NCBI GenBank assembly: GCA_045598965.1
Contig: JAZRVH010000016.1
Coordinates: 8,568-72,567, forward strand
Direction of reading: 5' to 3'
Source: RGIG426 sp045598965
Lineage (GTDB): Bacteria > Bacillota > Clostridia > Oscillospirales > Acutalibacteraceae
Length of the DNA: 64,000 nt
Shown here piece by piece: positions 58,383 through 64,000 of this stretch (position 1 is the stretch's first letter; each line of letters opens with the position of its first letter). The notes below the pieces were generated by a model. That model made no database searches and had not been told where the DNA came from. It saw only the letters and a list, made by a program, of their open reading frames with translations. Both the position numbers and the translations under genes were made by a program.

Positions 58383-58844
58383 TCATCCCTCTAACAGCGT
58401 TTTAAGTGCTTCCCTTGCCCGCATCAGCGTGACCTTTATCGTGTTTTCCGGTTTGTCGAGAATGTCGGCAATCTCCCGGATTTTCAGGTCTTGCAGATAG
58501 AACAGCGTAATCACTTCCCGTTGGGCGTCGGGCAGCTTCTTGATGGCTCGTCGCAAATCGAGTATTTCATCGTTTTCTGTGCGTTCACCTTTGTCGTCGG
58601 TCAAACCTTCGTCCAGTTCAACGTCGTAGGTTCTGCCGGACAGCATATCCTTGGCACAGTTGATGGTGACTCGAATGAGCCACGCCTTGCGGTGCTCCTC
58701 GCTTTCGAACGTTCTCTCTTTCTTGAAATACGCCAAAAACGTTTCGGAGTACACATCCTCCGCATCGGCGGTGTTGTGCATATACCGCATAGCGATTTTG
58801 TACACCATGTCGGAATATGTGCGGACGATCTCTTCGCCGTTCAT
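58383..58844 (-). CDS. ECF-type RNA polymerase sigma factor
   Basis: 153 aa from ATG 58844 (MNGEEIVRTYSD) with GTAGGTG upstream. Region 2 (residues about 8-70) carries DAEDVYSETFLAYFKK and the -10-recognising helix with KAWLIRVTINCAKD. Region 4 (about 95-150) carries LPDAQREVITLFYLQDLKIREIADIL and an HTH ending NTIKVTLMRAREALK. There is a short linker and no C-terminal extension. It is the first gene of the minus-strand secretion cluster and probably drives it. Its own upstream region carries a TGTAAC element, consistent with autoregulation. Confidence 0.93.
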   Translation of the reverse strand: MNGEEIVRTYSDMVYKIAMRYMHNTADAEDVYSETFLAYFKKERTFESEEHRKAWLIRVTINCAKDMLSGRTYDVELDEGLTDDKGERTENDEILDLRRAIKKLPDAQREVITLFYLQDLKIREIADILDKPENTIKVTLMRAREALKTLLEG

Positions 58845-58871
58845 AAACAACACCTACCCTTTCCGAGAAAA

Positions 58872-58877
58872 GTTACA
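58872..58877 (-). promoter_or_regulatory. TGTAAC element upstream of the ECF sigma gene
   Basis: Minus strand GGGTTGTAACTTTTC, preceded by TTTTTCG nine bases away, 28 bases upstream of the start. ECF genes commonly carry their own -35 like this. If it is a -35 the transcript would begin almost at the start codon, so it may instead be an operator. Confidence 0.3.
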
Positions 58878-59083
58878 ACCCGTCGAAAAATTTTTTCGGG
58901 ATGCCGGTATCTACGTTTCGTTTTGGCACCTTCTTAAATATAAGAACACGTGCGTATATAAATACCAGATTTCAAGACATTATCTCACAAAAAAAGAAAT
59001 AAGTCAATACCGAACCTTAAAAAAATGGCGAAAAATGTGATTTTTTCGCCTTTTCCACTCATGCCGGCGAATAGTATCGAGAG

Positions 59084-59112
59084 GAATAAATTTCACTGGC
59101 CGTGCATAGCGT
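59084..59112 (+). promoter_or_regulatory. Candidate sigma-E promoter of yabP
   Basis: -35 GAATAAA (59084-59090), 14-base spacer, -10 CATAGCGT (59105-59112), close to the sigma-E consensus. It lies 21 bases before the yabP start. yabP is sigma-E dependent in Bacillus (established). Confidence 0.6.
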
Positions 59113-59132
59113 AAACAAAAAAGGAGGATTTG

Positions 59133-59429
59133 ATGGAAATGAATATGTACACCGAGAAAAACTCTCAACCGGAGCAAGAACAAAAATTGATACTTTCGGA
59201 CAGAAAGCATCTTTCCATTTCCGGGGTCAACGACGTTTTACGGTTTGACGAAACCACTGCTTCGTTCCAAACCTCTTTGGGAAAATTAACGATAAAAGGC
59301 GAAAATCTGCGTATGGAAACCATGGACGTTGAAAGTGGAAATGTCATCTTAAAAGGCAAGATCAGTGCATTGGCATATATGGGCGATTCGCCCGAGAAAA
59401 GCGGATTTTTTAACAAAATTACACGGTAG
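59133..59429 (+). CDS. yabP: Sporulation protein YabP
   Basis: 98 aa from ATG 59133 (AAAGGAGG upstream). YabP/YqfC family core: KLILSDRKHLSISGVNDVLRFDETTASFQTSLGKLTIKGENL in short segments, then the Asp/Gly rich ending. YabP is needed for spore coat/cortex assembly in the mother cell. It opens the yabP-yabQ-divIC-yabR gene run known from Bacillus and Clostridia. Confidence 0.93.
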   Translation: MEMNMYTEKNSQPEQEQKLILSDRKHLSISGVNDVLRFDETTASFQTSLGKLTIKGENLRMETMDVESGNVILKGKISALAYMGDSPEKSGFFNKITR

Positions 59430-59440
59430 GCGACAACGAA

Positions 59441-59893
59441 ATGGAGCTTGTAAACAATCTGAAAACCCTGTATGGTTTTTTTCTGTGTCTCGGCTACGGA
59501 ATGGGGATCGGGTGCGGGGCAACGCTGCTTTCGCTGTGGCAAAAACATAAAAAGCATTCTCCGTTACGCATCGCCATAAACAATATAAGTTTATATTTTT
59601 GGTCTGCAATCGGACTGTTTCTCCTCTCGCTTTCGCTCACCGACGGCCGCCCTCGTTTGTGGTTATTTTTAGGAACAGCGATCGGTACTTTCGGGTGGAA
59701 CCGCTTTTTCGCCTCGCCCGTTTCTCGGCTTATCGGCGGCATTCACCGCCGAATGACACGCCTACGTCGCACAATCGTGCAACATTTTGCACCGATAGGG
59801 TTAATGACACGAAAAAAAATGAAAAAAAGCGAAAATTTTTTCAAAAAACTATTGAAATTCAAGCGGGTAATACTATATAATGTGTCCAAATAG
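59441..59893 (+). CDS. yabQ: Spore cortex biosynthesis protein YabQ
   Basis: 150 aa. The membrane part (residues about 10-95) has four helices with LKTLYGFFLCLGYGMGIGCGATL at the start, typical of YabQ. The basic C-terminal region (RRMTRLRRT, KKMKKSENFFKKLLKFKR) is cytosolic. YabQ is essential for spore cortex formation. It lies 11 bases after yabP. Confidence 0.9.
   Translation: MELVNNLKTLYGFFLCLGYGMGIGCGATLLSLWQKHKKHSPLRIAINNISLYFWSAIGLFLLSLSLTDGRPRLWLFLGTAIGTFGWNRFFASPVSRLIGGIHRRMTRLRRTIVQHFAPIGLMTRKKMKKSENFFKKLLKFKRVILYNVSK
59852..59881 (+). promoter_or_regulatory. Candidate sigma-A promoter of divIC inside the yabQ 3' end
   Basis: -35 TTGAAA (59852-59857), 18-base spacer, consensus -10 TATAAT (59876-59881), 50 bases before divIC. 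It would let the cell-division gene be expressed in vegetative growth independently of the sporulation genes. Confidence 0.6.
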
Positions 59894-59931
59894 GATTTTA
59901 CCGTCTTTTGTAAAGAAAAAGGATGTTGAAA

Positions 59932-60198
59932 ATGGGTAAGAAAAAACGCAGCCTTCTGATTCGGCTGGCATTGATTCTTTTCGCCGGATATATCGTGGTT
60001 ATGCTGGTTCAGCTTCAGATGCAAATCAATGACAAACAGTCGGAAATTGACACCAAGCAGGCACAAATCCACGAATACGAAAACCAAAACGCAAATTTGC
60101 AGGAAAAATTAGAAAACAGCGATGCGTATCTTGAACAGCAAGCACGTGAAAACGGGTATGTAGCGCCCAATGCGGACGTTTATATTGAAGTCAACTAA
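59932..60198 (+). CDS. divIC: Septum formation initiator DivIC/FtsB family protein
   Basis: 88 aa from ATG 59932 (AAGGATG upstream). One membrane helix (residues about 9-29) is followed by a coiled coil (LQMQINDKQSEIDTKQAQI...) and a C-terminal segment AYLEQQARENGYVAPNADVYIEV typical of DivIC/FtsB. It acts in the divisome with FtsL and DivIB. The yabQ-divIC order is conserved in Firmicutes. Confidence 0.92.
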   Translation: MGKKKRSLLIRLALILFAGYIVVMLVQLQMQINDKQSEIDTKQAQIHEYENQNANLQEKLENSDAYLEQQARENGYVAPNADVYIEVN

Positions 60199-60216
60199 GT
60201 AAAGGCAGGCGGCAGT

Positions 60217-60702
60217 ATGCAACTGGAAGTGGGTTCGGTTTTAGAGGGGAAAGTTACCGGTATTGCAAATTTTGGTGCCTTTGTCGAAGTGGCGAACGGC
60301 GTCACCGGCATGGTACACATCTCGGAGGTTTCCTCCTCCTTTGTCAACGATATTCACGATCATCTGACCGAGGGTCAGACCGTGAAGGTAAAGGTTCTCT
60401 CGGTGGAAGATAACGGCAAAATCGCCCTTTCCATCAAAAAAGCCGAACCTAACGACGGTGCCAAACGCCCGTCTCGCCCCGCCGCTGCGGGTGCCAAACG
60501 GGAAACCGCCCAAAAAAAGCGTGCTCCCCGCCCCGCCGCCGAGCCGGTCACCCGTCCCGGTGATGCGGAATGGGAACCCCGCAAAAGCAACTCCGGCTCT
60601 TTTGAAGAGATGATGTCCCGCTTCAAACAAGACAGCGACGAAAAACTCTCCGGCATGAAAAAAGCCGTTGACGATCGCCGCACCGGATATCATCGCAAAT
60701 AA
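60217..60702 (+). CDS. yabR: S1 RNA-binding domain protein (YabR/general stress protein 13-like)
   Basis: 161 aa. Residues 1-72 form an S1 OB-fold: VGSVLEGKVTGIANFGAFVEV, GMVHISEV, GQTVKVKVLSV and GKIALSIKKA. The remainder is a basic, Ala/Pro/Arg-rich tail (GAKRPSRPAAAGAKRETAQKKRAPRP) and a C-terminal helix. It probably binds RNA or ribosomes. Location after divIC is as in Bacillus yabR. Confidence 0.9.
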   Translation: MQLEVGSVLEGKVTGIANFGAFVEVANGVTGMVHISEVSSSFVNDIHDHLTEGQTVKVKVLSVEDNGKIALSIKKAEPNDGAKRPSRPAAAGAKRETAQKKRAPRPAAEPVTRPGDAEWEPRKSNSGSFEEMMSRFKQDSDEKLSGMKKAVDDRRTGYHRK

Positions 60703-60724
60703 GCCGCAAATATTCGGTTAAGAT

Positions 60725-60747
60725 AGGCAGGTTTCCCCTGCCTGTTT
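60725..60747 (+). terminator. Terminator after yabR
   Basis: Stem AGGCAGG/CCTGCCT with a 5-base loop followed by TGTTTTCC, 22 bases past the yabR stop. Confidence 0.7.
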
Positions 60748-60776
60748 TCCATTTTTCCATCGAAAGGACTACAAAA

Positions 60777-61265
60777 ATGCGTGTTTTGTCGAAAATCCTG
60801 TTGATTCTCGCCTGGATAATCGAGGCTATTGGCGGGCTCTTTTTCCCGCTGTTACTCGTATTTTCCTCGCTGTTTGTCAACACTAACGAAAACAACCGCT
60901 TGATTGACATTCCCGGCTTCCCCCTCGTCATCACGGCCCTTTTTGTCGCCGCTGTTTTGATGCTGGTGGGCCTCGTTTTCTTCCACAAAAACAAACGCAA
61001 GCCTGCGTATATTCTTATGATTTCCGCCGCCGCACTGTTCGTTGCAGGTCTCGTGGGCATTTCCGCCTGCTGTATGAACCCGAGCGGTGCCGTTTCGCTG
61101 AAAGTGACAGGCGAGTTCCGCCTGACCGCTATGAAACTCATCTCCCGCCACGCCACCCCGATTTTCATCCCCGTGCTTGCGTGGCTTTCTGCGGTGTGCT
61201 TTAACAAAGCCGAAGACAAAAAGTTGTTCGACGAAGCCATCCGTGAAATCCAAGAGAGCAAATGA
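60777..61265 (+). CDS. Uncharacterised four-helix membrane protein
   Basis: 162 aa, not recognised. Hydrophobic segments are at about residues 5-30, 50-70, 80-100 and 125-140. The C-terminal 20 residues are charged (KKLFDEAIREIQE). The ribosome site GAAAGGA precedes ATG 60777. It sits alone between the yabR terminator and guaA, 53 bases before guaA, and could be co-transcribed with it. No motif points to a function. Confidence 0.65.
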   Translation: MRVLSKILLILAWIIEAIGGLFFPLLLVFSSLFVNTNENNRLIDIPGFPLVITALFVAAVLMLVGLVFFHKNKRKPAYILMISAAALFVAGLVGISACCMNPSGAVSLKVTGEFRLTAMKLISRHATPIFIPVLAWLSAVCFNKAEDKKLFDEAIREIQESK

Positions 61266-61318
61266 GCTCTCCCCTAACCTTGTTTTTAATTTTATCATAA
61301 GAAAGAAGGACGTTCCAA

Positions 61319-62626
61319 ATGAAGCAAGATCTTATCGCAATCCTGGACGTCGGCTCGGAGGAAAACTCCCGCCTCGCCCGTGCTATCCGTGCCCTCGGCG
61401 TGTATAGCGAAATCTACCCCCACGACATCAAAAAAGAGGAACTGCTCGGCCAGAAAAACCTCCGTGGCATCATCGTCAACGGCGGCCCGAACAATGTTCT
61501 GAACGGCAAACCCGTGGCGGTCAAAGATTTCGTCTATGACAGCGATGTTCCGGTGCTCGTCATCGACCACAAAACCAAAAAGCATGCGACCGACGTGAAA
61601 AAACTCCCGTCCTCGGATGCGAAGCTCGCCGCCGTGCTCAAAGACTTCCTGTTTAAGACCTGCAAGGCCGAGAAAAACTGGAATATGGACAACTTCATCG
61701 CCGACCAGGTGGAAGCCATCCGTGCCCAAGTGGGCAAGAAAAAAGTGCTTCTCGCCCTCTCCGGCGGCGTGGACTCCTCTGTTGTTGCCGCCCTGCTGCT
61801 CAAAGCTATCGGCAACCAGCTGCATACCGTCCACGTCAACCACGGCCTTATGCGTAAAAATGAGAGTGAGAGCGTGCTGAAAGTCTTCCGTGACCAGTAT
61901 AAAGCCAACGTCGTCTATGTGGATGCAACCGACCGCTATCTCGATAAGCTTGCGGGCGTGAAAAACCCCGAGAAAAAACGCAAAATCATCGGCAAAGAGT
62001 TTATTGACATCTTCGCCGAGGAAGCCAAAAAGCTGAAAGGAATTGAGTTCCTCGCCCAAGGCACCATCTACCCCGACATCGTGGAAAGCGGCACCAAAAC
62101 GGGTAAAGCTGTCAAAGCCCACCACAACGTCGGCGGCCTGCCGAAAGATTTGCAATTTGAGCTTGTTGAGCCGCTCAAATACCTGTTCAAAGACGAAGTT
62201 CGTGCCTGCGGCAAAGCCCTCGGCTTGCCGGATTCCATGGTCTTCCGTCAACCGTTCCCCGGCCCGGGTCTCGGTGTCCGTTGCCTCGGTGCTATCACTC
62301 GTGAGCGTCTTGCCATGGTGCGTGAATCCGATGCCATTTTGCGTGACGAATTCGAAAAGGCGGGCTTAAACGGCAAAGTGTGGCAGTATTTCACTGTCGT
62401 GCCGGATATGACCTCTGTCGGCGTCCGTAATAACGGCCGTGTCGAAGAATATCCCGTCATCATCCGTGCAGTCAATACTGTTGATGCAATGACCGCCACT
62501 GTCGAACCTCCGCATTGGAACGTGCTCAAAAAGATTACCGACCGCATTTTGGCGGAAGTCCCGGGCGTCAACCGTGTCCTCTACGATATGTCCCCGAAAC
62601 CGGTTGCAACCATTGAGTGGGAATGA
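61319..62626 (+). CDS. guaA: GMP synthase with degenerate glutaminase domain
   Basis: 435 aa versus about 510-525 for ordinary GuaA. The synthetase half is intact: ATP pyrophosphatase P-loop ALSGGVDSSVVAALL (SGGVDSS at residues 148-154), HVNHGLMRKNE, and FLAQGTIYPDIVES. HHNVGGLP, FRQPFPGPGLGVR and the C-terminal dimerisation part ending PKPVATIEWE follow. The N-terminal amidotransferase part is reduced to about 115 residues (LDVGSEENSRLARAIRALGVYSE, GIIVNGGPN). The nucleophile elbow reads PVLVIDHKT, with Asp83 where Cys of GxCYG should be, and the catalytic His-x-Glu region is absent. It probably uses free ammonia or a separate glutaminase. Its 3' end carries the mobile element attachment core. 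Confidence 0.93.
   Translation: MKQDLIAILDVGSEENSRLARAIRALGVYSEIYPHDIKKEELLGQKNLRGIIVNGGPNNVLNGKPVAVKDFVYDSDVPVLVIDHKTKKHATDVKKLPSSDAKLAAVLKDFLFKTCKAEKNWNMDNFIADQVEAIRAQVGKKKVLLALSGGVDSSVVAALLLKAIGNQLHTVHVNHGLMRKNESESVLKVFRDQYKANVVYVDATDRYLDKLAGVKNPEKKRKIIGKEFIDIFAEEAKKLKGIEFLAQGTIYPDIVESGTKTGKAVKAHHNVGGLPKDLQFELVEPLKYLFKDEVRACGKALGLPDSMVFRQPFPGPGLGVRCLGAITRERLAMVRESDAILRDEFEKAGLNGKVWQYFTVVPDMTSVGVRNNGRVEEYPVIIRAVNTVDAMTATVEPPHWNVLKKITDRILAEVPGVNRVLYDMSPKPVATIEWE
62615..62626 (+). other. Putative attachment site at the guaA 3' end (attL/attR of an integrated element)
   Basis: GAGTGGGAATGA covers the last codons and stop of guaA. It matches 10 of 11 bases of the core GAGTGGGAATA that I recall as the integration core of Tn5801-type elements at guaA. 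Direct repeats and a partition gene follow within 700 bases. The second copy would lie outside the window. Confidence 0.6.
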
Positions 62627-62702
62627 AATAATATGGATATGAGGTGCAAAAAAAGCCTGTAATATCAAGGGTTTTCGGCATCTTGTAAATCTGACCGCCT
62701 GT

Positions 62703-62750
62703 TTTTGCAACACTTTTGCAACACGTTCATCTTAAAAAGTTTTTGCAACA
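62703..62750 (+). repeat. Three direct repeats TTTTGCAACA next to the attachment site
   Basis: TTTTGCAACAC occurs twice in tandem (62703-62713, 62714-62724), and TTTTGCAACA again at 62741-62750. Short direct repeats at this distance from the core are typical arm-type binding sites for tyrosine integrases at element ends (inference). Confidence 0.6.
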
Positions 62751-62808
62751 GATTATGTAGTACACAGCGGTTTGTTGGTATCATCAGTAAAACTAAATAT
62801 TAAGGCTT

Positions 62809-62851
62809 AAGAGTCAACTTACAAATATCAGTAGGTTGGCTCTTTTTTTAT
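62809..62851 (+). terminator. Terminator-like hairpin near the mobile element end
   Basis: Imperfect 13-bp stem AGAGTCAACTTAC with GTAGGTTGGCTCT (wobble/mismatch at two positions) followed by a run of seven T. It may block read-through from guaA into the element. Confidence 0.75.
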
Positions 62852-62859
62852 TTCTTCAA

Positions 62860-63292
62860 AAATTTTTTTGCGATGCACCCCATATTTTACCCCTTATTTT
62901 TCCCTTAACCTTATGAAGGGGTTTTCCTCCCAACAAGGAGCAGCCACTTCGCTGTTCTTTGAAAATTGAATATCAAATCATCAGGTACGTTAATCAGACT
63001 GATGAGCCGCACGGCATGTACGCCTAAACCTTATTAAAGGCCGCGAGAATCCAGTGCCGCAAATATCGGATTGCTACCGATATGGCGATGACAGGTCTGA
63101 AGATAATGATACTTCTCTACGGAGCTGGCGGAGAACCCGGCAGAGGTGAAACTCCTATGAGGCTATAAGCAAATAGCCGCTTGATGATTTCCCAAGACAT
63201 TAAAGTCTATTCCGCAGGGGATGTTGTGAACAAATACTGCGGTTCTTACATGCCAAGTTCTTCTTGGCAAAAGTAAGAAAGGAGGATACCAC
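62860..63292 (+). promoter_or_regulatory. Long structured leader of the element parA gene, no ORF
   Basis: About 430 bases without a credible gene. Base composition differs from the guaA side. Short inverted repeats are visible, e.g. GGC(ATGTAC)GCC near 63013. A two-part hairpin TTCTTAC-x-TGCCAAG (63243-63257) pairs with CTTGGCA-x3-GTAAGAA (63263-63279) and runs into the AAAGGAGG ribosome site at 63278. I see this kind of long leader before parA genes of Tn1549-like conjugative elements (family knowledge, not verified). It could control parA translation. Confidence 0.5.
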
Positions 63293-63937
63293 ATGGAAAA
63301 CTGTAAAGTGATCGCCATCACAAATCAGAAAGGCGGCGTTGGGAAGACGACAACCGCAGTCAATCTCGGCGTGGGTCTTGCAGACTCCGGTAAAAAGGTT
63401 TTGCTTGTTGATGCTGACCCGCAGGGCAGCTTAACGGTGAGCCTTGGAGTGAAGAACCCCGATGAGTTGGATGTGTCGCTTTCTTCCCTTATGCAGTCGG
63501 TCATTGATGATGAACAGCCGCCCGGTAATGCCATTATCACGCATCCGGAAGGCGTTGACTTGCTTCCTTCTAATATTGAGTTGTCCGGTATGGAAACCGG
63601 CCTGTTCAATGTTATGAGTCGCGAGTATGTTCTGAAAAACGCTATCGACGGCATGAAGAAGAATTACGACTATATCCTTATTGACTGTATGCCTTCTCTG
63701 GGAATGATGACGGTCAATGCGCTTGTTGCGGCAGACAGTGTGATTATTCCGTCTCAGCCGAACTTTCTGTCAACAAAAGGCTTGAATCTGCTATTACACT
63801 CTGTTTCCAAGGTGCGCCGACAGATCAATCCCAAATTAAGAATTGATGGTATTTTACGAAGATTTAGAATTACAAACAAAACTATAAAAATCAACTGTTT
63901 GGTAGCTTTGATTATTAAAATTAGAGCTATTTTTTAA
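63293..63937 (+). CDS. ParA family partition ATPase, C-terminally truncated and chimeric
   Basis: 214 aa, versus about 260-275 for relatives. Deviant Walker A KGGVGKTT at residues 14-21, LLVDADPQGSLT near residue 37, and DYILIDCMPSLGMMTVNAL near residue 125 are intact. From about residue 188 (after KLRIDGIL, base 63855) the sequence leaves the family and becomes an AT-rich, low-quality tail (RRFRITNKTIKINC). The downstream gene half (MVDSRTNYAK-like part) is absent and the following 60 bases are AT-rich and non-coding. A deletion or insertion has probably cut the gene. It belongs to the mobile element at guaA rather than to the chromosome. Confidence 0.85.
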   Translation: MENCKVIAITNQKGGVGKTTTAVNLGVGLADSGKKVLLVDADPQGSLTVSLGVKNPDELDVSLSSLMQSVIDDEQPPGNAIITHPEGVDLLPSNIELSGMETGLFNVMSREYVLKNAIDGMKKNYDYILIDCMPSLGMMTVNALVAADSVIIPSQPNFLSTKGLNLLLHSVSKVRRQINPKLRIDGILRRFRITNKTIKINCLVALIIKIRAIF

Positions 63938-64000
63938 AGTTTACCCTTACAAATAGTGCAAAAAATAGAAATAAATACATAAATATATCACGGAATAATA

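Noticed and set aside
38162..58844. The secretion cluster as a plain integrated conjugative element
   Set aside because: No relaxase, integrase, oriT-like region or flanking direct repeat was found; kept only as a possible decayed origin.
61200..61318. Purine-type riboswitch before guaA
   Set aside because: The gap before guaA is 53 bases and contains no xpt-like conserved core.
62985..63060. CTGATGAG at about 62999 resembling a hammerhead ribozyme core
   Set aside because: The second core part (CGAAA) and matching stem II/III complements are missing; GCCGC nearby repeats rather than pairs.

Overview
The window looks like a chromosomal segment of a spore-forming, anaerobic, fibre-associated gut Clostridium relative (Oscillospirales/Ruminococcaceae-like). 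The evidence is the sporulation genes (spoIIID, yabP, yabQ), a complete Rnf ferredoxin:NAD+ oxidoreductase operon, a type III glutamine synthetase, a secreted GH16 enzyme ending in a type I dockerin, Gram-positive style Shine-Dalgarno sites and moderate GC. Species cannot be named from the sequence alone.

Layout. 1-4 kb (+): 3' end of a Ca2+-type P-type ATPase, a small Cys-rich membrane protein, a ComM/YifB ATPase and an SLC13/ArsB-like permease. 4-12 kb (mostly -): an uncharacterised 310-aa protein, a BspA-type LRR lipoprotein, the GH16-dockerin enzyme, spoIIID (+), a small unknown protein, an MTA/SAH nucleosidase-like enzyme and an orphan half-dockerin. 12-19 kb: two tRNA-Leu genes (GAG, UAG), an SPFH/zinc-ribbon protein, a small membrane protein, valS, then divergent apgM-pdxK. 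19-27 kb (-): rnfCDGEAB followed by an internally duplicated lipoprotein, apbE, a NusG-II-domain protein and a Gx-family transporter. 27.5-38 kb (+): glnN, the nucleoside salvage operon deoC-deoD-deoB-cdd, then potABCD behind a long self-complementary leader, and an aldose epimerase.

38-59 kb (-) is the most unusual block: a roughly 20-kb single-strand cluster. In transcription order it holds an ECF sigma factor, a small soluble protein, a VirB2-like pilin, a secreted 697-aa protein, a VirD4/TraG coupling ATPase, an anchored protein, a VirB6/TrbL-like membrane protein, a VirB4 ATPase with an N-terminal PrgI-like membrane segment and an unusual C-terminal extension, a STAS protein, a 1669-aa secreted repeat protein and two further unknowns. 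It has the core of a Gram-positive type IV secretion machine. It contains no relaxase, integrase or replication gene and sits between housekeeping loci, so it reads as a fixed, possibly protein-exporting or contact-dependent system with its own sigma factor.

59-62.6 kb (+): yabP-yabQ-divIC-yabR, a membrane protein and guaA. This GuaA has a shortened amidotransferase domain lacking the catalytic Cys. The 3' end of guaA carries the sequence used as attachment core by Tn5801-type elements. It is followed by direct repeats, a structured leader and a ParA gene whose C-terminus is replaced by an AT-rich tail, so the last about 1.4 kb is probably the end of an integrated mobile element that is itself interrupted.
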